Positions 35,644-43,570 of a stretch of 64,000 nucleotides of DNA are shown one piece after another; positions within the stretch are counted from its first letter, which is position 1; each line of letters starts with the position of its first letter. The stretch lies in contig JAKQUI010000006.1 of assembly GCA_029562645.1 (NCBI GenBank), positions 47,392 through 111,391 of the forward strand, written 5' to 3'. The notes under the pieces are model-generated. The model saw nothing but the letters and a program-made list of their open reading frames with translations. It was not told the DNA's origin and ran no database searches. Made by a program: the position numbers and the translations under genes. This DNA is from Spirochaetota bacterium. GTDB lineage: Bacteria > Spirochaetota > UBA4802 > JAKQUI01.

Positions 35644-36507
35644 TTACCGCAATACCGACGCCGCTTTGGTGGCCACCGAAGACTCACGAACGACATCGTA
35701 GTGGTCGTAGCTCCAGAAGAATGCCAGCGTGTTCGCGTCGCCGTTGTGATTGTCTATACCGGAGAGCATGGCCGACTGGTGCGATACCAGGCCGTCATTG
35801 TCGCCCTCGAGGGTGCCCAGGATCGGCCACCCGGCGAAGAGCTCGCCGCCCCATCCCCAGCAGTCCCATCCGTCGGCGTCGCCCACGATGGTCCAGAGCT
35901 TCTGTCCGTCGGCCAGCGGCGTCGTCATGATGGGCGCGAGGGTCTTATTGAAGGTGTTCTTGACCCAATACGGTTTCAGGTGCTCCATCGCCTGCTGGGC
36001 GCCGAGGAACCAGTCGAGGAAGAGAAAATCCGCAGTGTTCGCAAGCGACGAACCGTGGTGCGGCGTGCCGAGCGTTACGAGCCCTGCGACCGTGTAGGGA
36101 TATTGCCACGCATAGTAGCGGGTCACCAGTCCGCCCATGCTGTGGGCGATGACGTTGAACTTCGCGCTTAGGCCATAGTACTGCTGGAGCTTGACGATCT
36201 TAGTGCGCATGAGCGAGGCCTGCGTCCAGATATAGTCGTCGCCGGCGCTGAAGTCGTTCTCGCCGCAGAAATAGATGGTGCGGCCATTGATCGAGCGGGT
36301 CCATACCCGGGTCGATTCATTCGTGTAAATCACATATACATTGCCCGATCCCCACGTCGCGGCCACTGTGTTAAGGAAGGAATCGCTCCACGCATGCTTG
36401 TTGGTCAAACCATGCAGCAGCACCAGATCGAACGATTTCGCCATGACGGGAACCGAGGCGATGAAAACGAAACAAACCGCGAGAAGAAGAACTTTTTTAA
36501 GTGTCAT
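35644..36507 (-). CDS. Secreted lipase/esterase (alpha/beta hydrolase)
   Basis: 287 residues. Start at 36507 with GGAGG 9 bp upstream; signal peptide cleaved near VMA/KS. Oxyanion segment LVLLHGLT, nucleophile elbow AHSMGG, probable acid in EGDNDGLVS and His in SYDHYDVV complete a lipase-type triad. LVTLGTPHHGS is typical of triacylglycerol lipases and palmitoyl-thioesterase-like enzymes. It probably cleaves lipid esters outside the cytoplasm. No lipase-specific foldase gene is adjacent. Confidence 0.9.
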   Translation of the reverse strand: MTLKKVLLLAVCFVFIASVPVMAKSFDLVLLHGLTNKHAWSDSFLNTVAATWGSGNVYVIYTNESTRVWTRSINGRTIYFCGENDFSAGDDYIWTQASLMRTKIVKLQQYYGLSAKFNVIAHSMGGLVTRYYAWQYPYTVAGLVTLGTPHHGSSLANTADFLFLDWFLGAQQAMEHLKPYWVKNTFNKTLAPIMTTPLADGQKLWTIVGDADGWDCWGWGGELFAGWPILGTLEGDNDGLVSHQSAMLSGIDNHNGDANTLAFFWSYDHYDVVRESSVATKAASVLR

Positions 36508-36842
36508 ACCCCTGACCTCCAGGTCGCTTCTTTTATTGTTGTCCTTAGCCATTTTTTATTCTGGAATCCCTTGTTTCTTCAACAATCCATCCAGACGGTT
36601 TCTTGAACCAGTCATAATATGCAGAATTAATGATCATACGTCTTGCCAATGCTAGAACGATCTGTTTTTGTCCAGGGGGTGTGGCGTTTGATTAGGCGGG
36701 TGGGCTCGGATTTGATCCAGAATCGATAGGATTATTACTGCCAAATCATGCTATCGGCACGCAAAAATAGACAAAATCCGTCTTTTGGTTATTAGAAAGA
36801 CGAAAGTATACACTGCCTGTTCAGGTTGATCCAGACGCAGGC
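36508..36842. other. Intergenic region without a recognised gene
   Basis: 335 bp between the lipase start and the end of the next minus-strand gene. AT-richer than its surroundings. A weak inverted repeat (CGATAG / CTATCG near 36723-36756) is the only structure seen. Confidence 0.4.
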
Positions 36843-37262
36843 TTAATCGGTAAACTTGCTCCTCACCGAGGGGGCCGCAAGCCAGGCGATGATGGAGAGG
36901 GGGATCACAGTGAATACTGCGGATACGACGATAGCGCGAACGCTGTGCCCGTATGTCTTCGAGAGCATGCTGATGAGCATGACGACCTGAAGGGCGCAGA
37001 GGCACATCTCCGCGATCCGAAAACGGTTGCGCAGCCGCAGAAGGCCCCGGTCGAGGAAGATGATACCGGCGATCATCCCGACAATCAGGAGCACGACGAT
37101 GATGACTGAGGGGTAACTGACGGCGTGGCGTTGCTGATCGATGGCCGAGCTGAAGGCCATCATGGACGAGACGGCGGCGAGCATGAGCAGCGGGAACAGC
37201 ACGATGATACCCATGATAAAATTGTACGCAGCGATGAGTCGAAGAATGATGGTGCTGTTCAT
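36843..37262 (-). CDS. Small four-helix membrane protein
   Basis: 139 residues with four predicted membrane helices (LIAAYNFIMGIIVLFPLLML; VIIVVLLIVGMIAGIIF; LCALQVVMLISML; VVSAVFTVIPLSIIAWLA). ATG at 37262 after GAGGAGG. No family recognised. It follows the gene at 37282-37881 by 19 bp and is probably co-transcribed with it. Confidence 0.75.
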   Translation of the reverse strand: MNSTIILRLIAAYNFIMGIIVLFPLLMLAAVSSMMAFSSAIDQQRHAVSYPSVIIVVLLIVGMIAGIIFLDRGLLRLRNRFRIAEMCLCALQVVMLISMLSKTYGHSVRAIVVSAVFTVIPLSIIAWLAAPSVRSKFTD

Positions 37263-37281
37263 GTCGCGCCTCCTCTCCGGG

Positions 37282-37881
37282 CTAGAGCGCCCGTAATTCT
37301 TCCTGATACACGGCGATTTTTTCATCAAGCAATTTTAGGTTTTTTTCACTCTGTTCCCGGTCGCCGTCCGTTTCCTGCAGGCCCAGGTAGTGCCGGATAA
37401 GCCCGCGCTTTTCCTCCAGCATCTTGATCTTTATCTCGTAGTATCGGATCTTCTGTTGCGGGCTCGCGCTCCCCTTTCGGATGAGCTCCGCGTAGAGCAC
37501 CATCTCGCGCAGGTTGCGCGAGTGCTCCTCGATATGCTCCTTCGATGTCCCCGACGGAAACAAAAGATTGCGCGGAAGGCTTTCGTTCTTCGATACCTGG
37601 TCGACGAGCGTGAAGATCTCGTTACGCGGCGGCTCATTGTCACCGGAGGGCTCCTCGTCGCCGGGACCGGGCGCGCGGCCGGGCTCGTCGGACGAGAACA
37701 TGCGGCTGAAAAAACTCATGGCGGAACCGTCGTCCCGCGCGGAATCGCGCACGGCGGTATTGTCGCCACGGCGCGGTCCGTCAGGGGAATCGGGTGTGGG
37801 CGTTTTCCCGGTATTGAGGAAGGTGATGACGATGATCAGCCCGAGCAGGGCGCCGACGACGATGGTGCGGGGACGCTTCAT
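37282..37881 (-). CDS. Membrane-anchored hypothetical protein
   Basis: 199 residues: one N-terminal membrane helix (TIVVGALLGLIIVITFL), a low-complexity Pro/Asp/Gly linker to ~85, then a charged helical domain (KIRYYEIKIKMLEEKRGLIR, LKLLDEKIAVYQEELRAL) likely to form a coiled coil outside the membrane. A TTG at 37893 is an alternative start. Not recognised; perhaps a partner of the four-helix protein downstream. Confidence 0.65.
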   Translation of the reverse strand: MKRPRTIVVGALLGLIIVITFLNTGKTPTPDSPDGPRRGDNTAVRDSARDDGSAMSFFSRMFSSDEPGRAPGPGDEEPSGDNEPPRNEIFTLVDQVSKNESLPRNLLFPSGTSKEHIEEHSRNLREMVLYAELIRKGSASPQQKIRYYEIKIKMLEEKRGLIRHYLGLQETDGDREQSEKNLKLLDEKIAVYQEELRAL

Positions 37882-38069
37882 TACGCAATCCAATACGGTA
37901 AAATGCGTGATGTCAAGTTATTAAAAAAACATCTACCATGGAATGACGAACCCGTGCACGCACCCTCTCGAACAATCGGACGATCCGTCGCTGTGAAAAA
38001 GTGACATGTTTCAATGCCGGAATCGTATATATCGTAGTACGTGATTCTATCGTTCGAATGAGGATGCGC

Positions 38070-38597
38070 ATGAAGGCGAGTGTGGAAGTGCTGGACATCA
38101 AACACAGGATTATGCTGATTCGCGGCGAGCGGGTCATCATCGACGCCGACCTGGCTAAGGTCTATCAGGTGCCCACGAAACGATTAAACGAACAGGTCAA
38201 GAGGAATCGGGAGCGATTTCCCGAGGACTTCATGTTTCAGCTCACCAAGGAAGAAAAGGCCGAGGTGGTCGCAAATTGCGACCACCTCGGAACGCTCAGA
38301 TTTTCTAAATCGCTTCCGTTCGCCTTTACCGAGCACGGGGCGCTCATGGCGGCCAGCGTCATCAACACTCCCCGTGCCGTGCAGATGAGCGTGTTTATCG
38401 TTCGTGCGTTCATTGCCGTTCGCGAGCTCCTTTCGTCGCGACGCGAGCTGGACAAAAAGCTCGCCGAGCTGGAGCGGCGGGTGGGCGGCCACGACGAGGC
38501 GATCGGGTCGCTGGTCGCTGCGATTCGCCGGCTTGCGGGCAGGGACGATGGGGGCGCGGGAAGGTCCGGCAGGAAGATCGGATTTGGCCGCGAATGA
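38070..38597 (+). CDS. ORF6N-domain DNA-binding protein
   Basis: 175 residues. The N-terminal ~90 residues match ORF6N (LIRGERVIIDADLAKVYQV, TKRLNEQVKRNRERFPEDF, FTEHGALMAASVI), and a coiled-coil tail follows (LLSSRRELDKKLAELERRV). ORF6N proteins are common in phages and mobile elements but also stand alone in chromosomes. Start chosen at 38070 (GAGG upstream) rather than 38058 or 38064. No other phage gene is nearby. Full length for the family. Confidence 0.85.
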   Translation: MKASVEVLDIKHRIMLIRGERVIIDADLAKVYQVPTKRLNEQVKRNRERFPEDFMFQLTKEEKAEVVANCDHLGTLRFSKSLPFAFTEHGALMAASVINTPRAVQMSVFIVRAFIAVRELLSSRRELDKKLAELERRVGGHDEAIGSLVAAIRRLAGRDDGGAGRSGRKIGFGRE

Positions 38598-38620
38598 CGT
38601 GCGGCCTTACGGTTTTTTTT
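38586..38620 (+). terminator. Possible terminator after ORF6N gene
   Basis: GGCCGC / GCGGCC with a 9-nt loop, six bases, then eight T. The T-run overlaps the end of the convergent minus-strand gene, whose last codons encode Lys-Lys-Pro. Confidence 0.45.
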
Positions 38621-41600
38621 CTGTCTCGCGGTATTCCGTGGGCGTGGTGCCCATCACCTTCTGGAAGGCGCGGTTGAAGGTGCGCAGGCTCTCGAAGCCC
38701 ACGGCAAAGGCTATGTCGATGATGGTCTCGTCGCTCTCGACGAGGCGGCGCGCCGCGTCCCGGATGCGCAGCTCGTTTACGTGTTCGCTGATCTTCTTCC
38801 CGGTCCCTTTTTTGAACACCTTGCCCAGGTGGTCGGGGTGCACCTGGAGGTGCGCGGCGAGACCCTCGCGCGATATGTCCGATAGATAGTTATCCGCCAG
38901 ATAGTCCAGCGCGCGCTTGAGGATTTCCTCGGAGAACTGGGAGATGGCGCCCGGCTTCTCCGCCGCGGGACCGGCCGGTCCGATGCGCTTGAGGAGCCGG
39001 GCGTTTTCGATTGCCGCGGCGCTTCGGGTCAGAAAGGCGATCAGGAGGTGCGCCTCCTTGTCGGTGAAGATGTCGCCGCTTGCGGGATTGTCGAGATGAC
39101 AGGCGCCGAGGATCGCGCTCCCGGTTCGGATCGGCGCGCAGAGCACCGAGCTCGATCCGGAATCGGACGGGCCGATGTAATAGGTGCCGCGCGCGAGCAC
39201 CTCGTCGACGATCGCGGGGGAATGGCGCGGTTGCCCGCCGTCGGGCCCGGCGTGGCCGGCGGCGACGGTGAGGCCGCTCCCGCCGTCGGAGAGAAGCAGC
39301 AGCCCGCGCTGGGCGCCGGTGATCTCGAGGGCGCGCGCGAGGACGGCCTGGTTGAGCTCATCGCTGTCGGCCATGCCGGCGATGTCCTGGCTCATGCGCA
39401 TGACCGCCGCCAGGCGCTCGCGCTCGATAAAGCGCTCGAGCGAGGACGCCTCGCCCCCGTCGTCGCGAAATCCCAGCAGGGTCCGGATGCGCGCAATATA
39501 TCGCGGGGCGCCGATGTCCATGAACTCCTGATAGGCAGCCTGGAGCAGTTCCCGCGCACGCGCCGTGTCGCCGTGCTGCATGAGGAAGATGCCGTAGTGG
39601 TACATCGCGCGCCCCAGCTCGTACTGTCGCCCCAGTTTCGCCAGCTCCGCGATTGCGGCCTTGAAGAGCGTATGCGCCGCCGTGGTCCGCCCGCACGCGG
39701 CGCGGTGTTGCGCGCAGGCCGCCAGCGCGGAGCCGTGATGCGACACCCAGCGCCGTGTCCTGCGCTCGGCCTCGCGGCAGGCGACGCCGATCGCGCGCAG
39801 GCGCGCCCGGCGTTGGCGCGGATCGAGCGTCCCCGCCGTTAGGTGAAACGATGCGAGGAGCGCCTCCGCCAGGTGCGTGAACAGGTAGACCGTGTACTGC
39901 TTGAGGAAGTTGTTGGCATGGTAGAGCGATGCGGCGCGCGAGAGATGCTCCAGCGCCGCGTCCACGGACGCGGGATCGCCCTGCTCGAGATGGGCGCGCC
40001 CGAGTTCAATGCACGCGCGGCAGTGCGTAAAGTACACCTGTTTCTCGAGGCTGGTCTCGTAGGCGCGCCGGCCGCTCTCGAGCGCGCCCTCGATGTCGCC
40101 GGTCTCCAGAAGATAGGGGGTGCGATACGTGTCGGCCTCGCTGATGCCGTAGACGTCGTTGGTGGACCGGGTGATGTCGCGATAGCGCTCGATGCAGTCC
40201 CCGAGCGACGCGTAGTCGGCGATGAGCGCGTAGTTGTGGATGAGGCCGGCCGTGGACATGCCGATCTCGCGGACGTCGCCCGTGCGGCGGAACAGCTCGA
40301 TGGCGCGCTCGAAGGACTGGATGCTGCGGGAGTAGTCGCCCATCCAGTTTTGCGCAAAGCCCGTGAGCTGATGGGTCTGCGCGGCCCCCCAGGTGTCGCC
40401 CAGCGACATGCGCAATCGCAGCGCCCGCTCGTGCAGGCGCAGGCACCGGGAGAACAGGGGGATGGCGCCCAGGATGGTCGCGTAGCCGGTCATCATCATC
40501 GCGCGCTCCGCGGAGGGGCCGATGCGGCTCTCCGAGAGATTGTAGGCCCGCAGGATGGAATGAATGTACTTGCGCACGTCGCTGAGAATGAAGGACCAGC
40601 CGAGAGAGACGTAGAACCAGATGATGAGCTTGTCGCGCTCCGCGCCATCGCGCGCGCGCGAACGGACGAACACCGCGGGGAGCGCGTCGTGCAGGATGCG
40701 CAGGGCCGCCTCGCGGACGAGGCTTGCGATCACCGCCGCGCGGCGTACCGGCATGTTCTCGCCCAGAATGCGCATGCCCCGCCGGGCGTACCGCTCGCAG
40801 TTTCGCCAGTCGCCCTTTTTGAAGTAGGCCTGGCTGATCTGCTTGTACGCACGCACCCGCTCCGCATCCTCGTCGGTCTCGGAGAGGATCTGCTGGTAGA
40901 GCCCGATCGCCCGGTCATTGTTGCCAACCGTGAGATGCACCTCGCCGATCCGCTCGAGGCACCGGCGCCGGTCGGCCCGACGCTCGGGCGCGGGCTGTTC
41001 GCCCAGGATGTCCAATGCCATGGTGTAATAGCGTATGGCGTCTTCGTTGGCGTATTCCCCCTGCGCGCGGACGCCGGCGGGATAGGCGTATTCGAGCAGC
41101 TTGTCGGCGTTTCCGGCGGCGTGATAGTGGCGGACGATGTCGAAGAGCACGGGCCCCTCGCGATCGGGGCGCTCCTCCTCGAGGGCCTCGGCGATCCGCT
41201 GGTGAAGCGTTGCGCGCGTCTGGCCGTCGATGATGACCGAGAAGGCCTCGTGCACCCGGTCGTGGACGAAGTGCATCTCTCCGCGCACCTGCTGGCTCGG
41301 CTCGACCAGCTGCAGGGCGGCGGCGCGGTCCGTAATGGCCACCACGCCCGACCGGTCCAGCGCGCAGATCCGATAGAGGAGGTCCAGCGGGAAGCGCTTG
41401 CCGATCACCGCCGCGCGCGAGAGCACGTTCTTCTCGATGTCGTCCAGGAGCCCGATGCGCCGGAGGATGATATCGACGATGGACGGAGAGGCCGCAACGC
41501 CGACGAGCGCGTCGGGATCGGCCCCCCAGCCGTCCGCGCCGTAACGGAGCACGCCCTCCGCGACGAGCTGCTTGACGATCTCGATGGCGAAGAAGGGGTT

Positions 41601-43340
41601 CCCGCGGCTTCGAGCGTGTACGAAGTCCGCAAGCCGGTCCATGGGCTCCCCGGGGGAGGACAGCAGCGAGGCGACGAAGCGGGCCATGTCGGCGCGGTCG
41701 AGGTTCGCCAGCGTCATCTCCGCGAGCGGTCCGCCGGCCTCGCGCAGGCGCAGAAGAAATGCGGCCAGCGGATGGTCGTCGGCCACCTCGTCGTTGCGAT
41801 AGGTGCCGATGACGAGCAGCGGATGGTCCCCGATCTCGCGGGCGATCTCGCCGAGTATGTCGAGCGTCCCGTCGTCGGCCCACTGGAGATCGTCGATGAG
41901 CACCGTCAGTCCGTTCTCGATCTCGCTCAGACGGAACAGGAATCGCGCGATGGTCATCAGATGGCGCTTGTATTCGCGGTTGGGCTTGAGCGCGACCGGC
42001 GCGGATGCGGCGCCGAGGAGATCGGTGAGGCCGGGGTTCAACTGGATGATGATGCCGCCCAGCTCGCCGAATTCGTCCCCGAGCCGCGCGGCGATCTCGC
42101 GCGCCCGCGCGTCCGGATAGCTTCGATAGGCGCGCAGATACGAGTCCATTGCCTCGCGAAAGGGGCCATAGGGACGGCCGCCGGCGCCGGCGGCGCAGGT
42201 GCCGTCGATCATCGCGCCGCCGCTTGCGTACACGAAATCGCGCAGCTCCTCCACCGTGCGCGTTTTCCCGGAACCGGACTCGCCGCCGATGAGGCAGACG
42301 CACCCGCTCCCCCGCTGCGCCTGGCTAAAGAGCCGCTTGAGCGCGGCGATCTCGCGCTCCCGCCCCACGATGCGCGTGCGGAAGCTCAGGCGCACGCTGC
42401 GGTCGTGCCGTCCCGGCGTGAAATCGGCCGCGCCGCCGGCGACGGCCTCGAAGTCGGACGCGGCGCCCGCGGCCGTCTGGTAGCGGTTCTCCGGCTCCTT
42501 CTCGATGAGCTTCAGGACGATGGCGTCGAGGATCGCGGGCACGGCGTGGTTGACGCGCGAGGGGGGCGGCGGAATTCGCGCAACGTGCTGGTGGATGAGC
42601 GCGCACACGTCGCCGCCGGAAAACGGGGGCGATCCGGCGAGCATCTCGTACGCGAGCACGCCCAGCGAATAGAGGTCGCTGCGCTCGTCGACCGGTCGCT
42701 TGAGGACGCCGGTCTGCTCAGGAGCGATGTAGCCGAAGGTCCGCTCGATCTCGTCGGGGGACAGGTCGCCGCCATACTCGCGCACGAGGGCCAGTCCCAC
42801 GCCGTCGAGTTTTACGGTGATGAATCCGCCGGCGATCGCCCGCGCAATGTGCGGCGCGCCCGTCGCAAGCGCGTCGGACAGGCGGGCCTCCTCGGAGGCA
42901 TCGGGCGCGGCCAGCAGGACGTTTTCCGGCCGCAGGTCGCGGTGGACGATGCCCGCGCGGTGCAGCTGCTCCAGCGCCCGGCACACATACGCCCCCACGC
43001 GCGCCCCGACCTCGGGCGCAAGGGCCCCCTGTCTGAGGAGCCGGTCGAGCGTGATGCCCGCGGCGAGCTCGGTCACCAGGTAGGTGAGGCCGATCACCTC
43101 GCCGGTTTCCCGCACCGCGACGAGGTTGGGGTGGTCGATGGCGGCGGCCGCTTCGACAACGTGGCGGAAGCGGATGCGGTCCTCGATGCGGTTCGAGAGG
43201 GCGGCGCCCTTGAGGATGGAAACGAGCACTGGCGTCCCGCCCGCGTCGTCGTAGGCCGCATAGCGGACGCACAGCGCGTTTTCGGAGCGCTGTGCGGTGA
43301 TGCGGTAGCGGGTGTTGATGGTCAGGCCGATAAGGTTCAT
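38607..43340 (-). CDS. Kinase-AAA-TPR-GAF protein with C-terminal AraC DNA-binding domain
   Basis: 1577 residues from the ATG at 43340. Kinase-like domain (~1-265) with HRDLRPENVL. The DFG site reads LDGVG, keeping the Asp but not the FG. AAA/ATPase (~290-600) with Walker A GESGSGKT and Walker B LIDDLQWAD. A long TPR-like helical region (~620-1270), a GAF domain (~1290-1430; LLLSDGGSGLTVAAGHAG), and finally an AraC-type double helix-turn-helix (~1475-1577; ISREGLAAHLQVHPDHLGKV, IIDIAFAVGFESLRTFNRAF). Related giants usually end in histidine-kinase or PP2C domains; a DNA-binding end would connect sensing directly to transcription. It is divergent from the helicase gene and its leader ORF. Kinase activity is doubtful because of the altered DFG. 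Confidence 0.92.
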   Translation of the reverse strand: MNLIGLTINTRYRITAQRSENALCVRYAAYDDAGGTPVLVSILKGAALSNRIEDRIRFRHVVEAAAAIDHPNLVAVRETGEVIGLTYLVTELAAGITLDRLLRQGALAPEVGARVGAYVCRALEQLHRAGIVHRDLRPENVLLAAPDASEEARLSDALATGAPHIARAIAGGFITVKLDGVGLALVREYGGDLSPDEIERTFGYIAPEQTGVLKRPVDERSDLYSLGVLAYEMLAGSPPFSGGDVCALIHQHVARIPPPPSRVNHAVPAILDAIVLKLIEKEPENRYQTAAGAASDFEAVAGGAADFTPGRHDRSVRLSFRTRIVGREREIAALKRLFSQAQRGSGCVCLIGGESGSGKTRTVEELRDFVYASGGAMIDGTCAAGAGGRPYGPFREAMDSYLRAYRSYPDARAREIAARLGDEFGELGGIIIQLNPGLTDLLGAASAPVALKPNREYKRHLMTIARFLFRLSEIENGLTVLIDDLQWADDGTLDILGEIAREIGDHPLLVIGTYRNDEVADDHPLAAFLLRLREAGGPLAEMTLANLDRADMARFVASLLSSPGEPMDRLADFVHARSRGNPFFAIEIVKQLVAEGVLRYGADGWGADPDALVGVAASPSIVDIILRRIGLLDDIEKNVLSRAAVIGKRFPLDLLYRICALDRSGVVAITDRAAALQLVEPSQQVRGEMHFVHDRVHEAFSVIIDGQTRATLHQRIAEALEEERPDREGPVLFDIVRHYHAAGNADKLLEYAYPAGVRAQGEYANEDAIRYYTMALDILGEQPAPERRADRRRCLERIGEVHLTVGNNDRAIGLYQQILSETDEDAERVRAYKQISQAYFKKGDWRNCERYARRGMRILGENMPVRRAAVIASLVREAALRILHDALPAVFVRSRARDGAERDKLIIWFYVSLGWSFILSDVRKYIHSILRAYNLSESRIGPSAERAMMMTGYATILGAIPLFSRCLRLHERALRLRMSLGDTWGAAQTHQLTGFAQNWMGDYSRSIQSFERAIELFRRTGDVREIGMSTAGLIHNYALIADYASLGDCIERYRDITRSTNDVYGISEADTYRTPYLLETGDIEGALESGRRAYETSLEKQVYFTHCRACIELGRAHLEQGDPASVDAALEHLSRAASLYHANNFLKQYTVYLFTHLAEALLASFHLTAGTLDPRQRRARLRAIGVACREAERRTRRWVSHHGSALAACAQHRAACGRTTAAHTLFKAAIAELAKLGRQYELGRAMYHYGIFLMQHGDTARARELLQAAYQEFMDIGAPRYIARIRTLLGFRDDGGEASSLERFIERERLAAVMRMSQDIAGMADSDELNQAVLARALEITGAQRGLLLLSDGGSGLTVAAGHAGPDGGQPRHSPAIVDEVLARGTYYIGPSDSGSSSVLCAPIRTGSAILGACHLDNPASGDIFTDKEAHLLIAFLTRSAAAIENARLLKRIGPAGPAAEKPGAISQFSEEILKRALDYLADNYLSDISREGLAAHLQVHPDHLGKVFKKGTGKKISEHVNELRIRDAARRLVESDETIIDIAFAVGFESLRTFNRAFQKVMGTTPTEYRETEKKP

Positions 43341-43450
43341 GGCGCGCCGGCGACGATGCCGGGATGCGCGCGATGGTCGCACGGCTCGTGGCCCCGTGTC
43401 AAATACAATCGCGGGAAAAAAAACTTGCATTTTCTCTCCGGGGGAATATT

Positions 43451-43570
43451 ATGTCACGTATACACGGGTCAATCAAACCTGCGCGTTCGGAATACTTCAT
43501 TATAAAAAACCAGGACCGGCGTCCGTTCCGGGAGCCGGTCGATGATGTGCGGGGTGGGGAATTGTTGTGA
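43451..43570 (+). CDS. Small leader ORF coupled to the helicase gene
   Basis: 39 codons: ATG at 43451 with GGGGGAA 6 bp upstream, ending at a TGA (43568-43570) that overlaps the GTG start of the helicase gene (GTGA). The product is basic (SRIHGSIKPARSEYFIIKNQ) and has no recognised family. The strong ribosome binding site and exact overlap argue for translation and coupling; lack of homologues argues for caution. Confidence 0.5.
   Translation: MSRIHGSIKPARSEYFIIKNQDRRPFREPVDDVRGGELL

Noticed and set aside
39843..43505. Plus-strand open frame of 1220 codons
   Set aside because: It is antisense to the kinase-AraC gene. Long antisense frames are expected in GC-rich coding DNA, and its sequence shows no domain.
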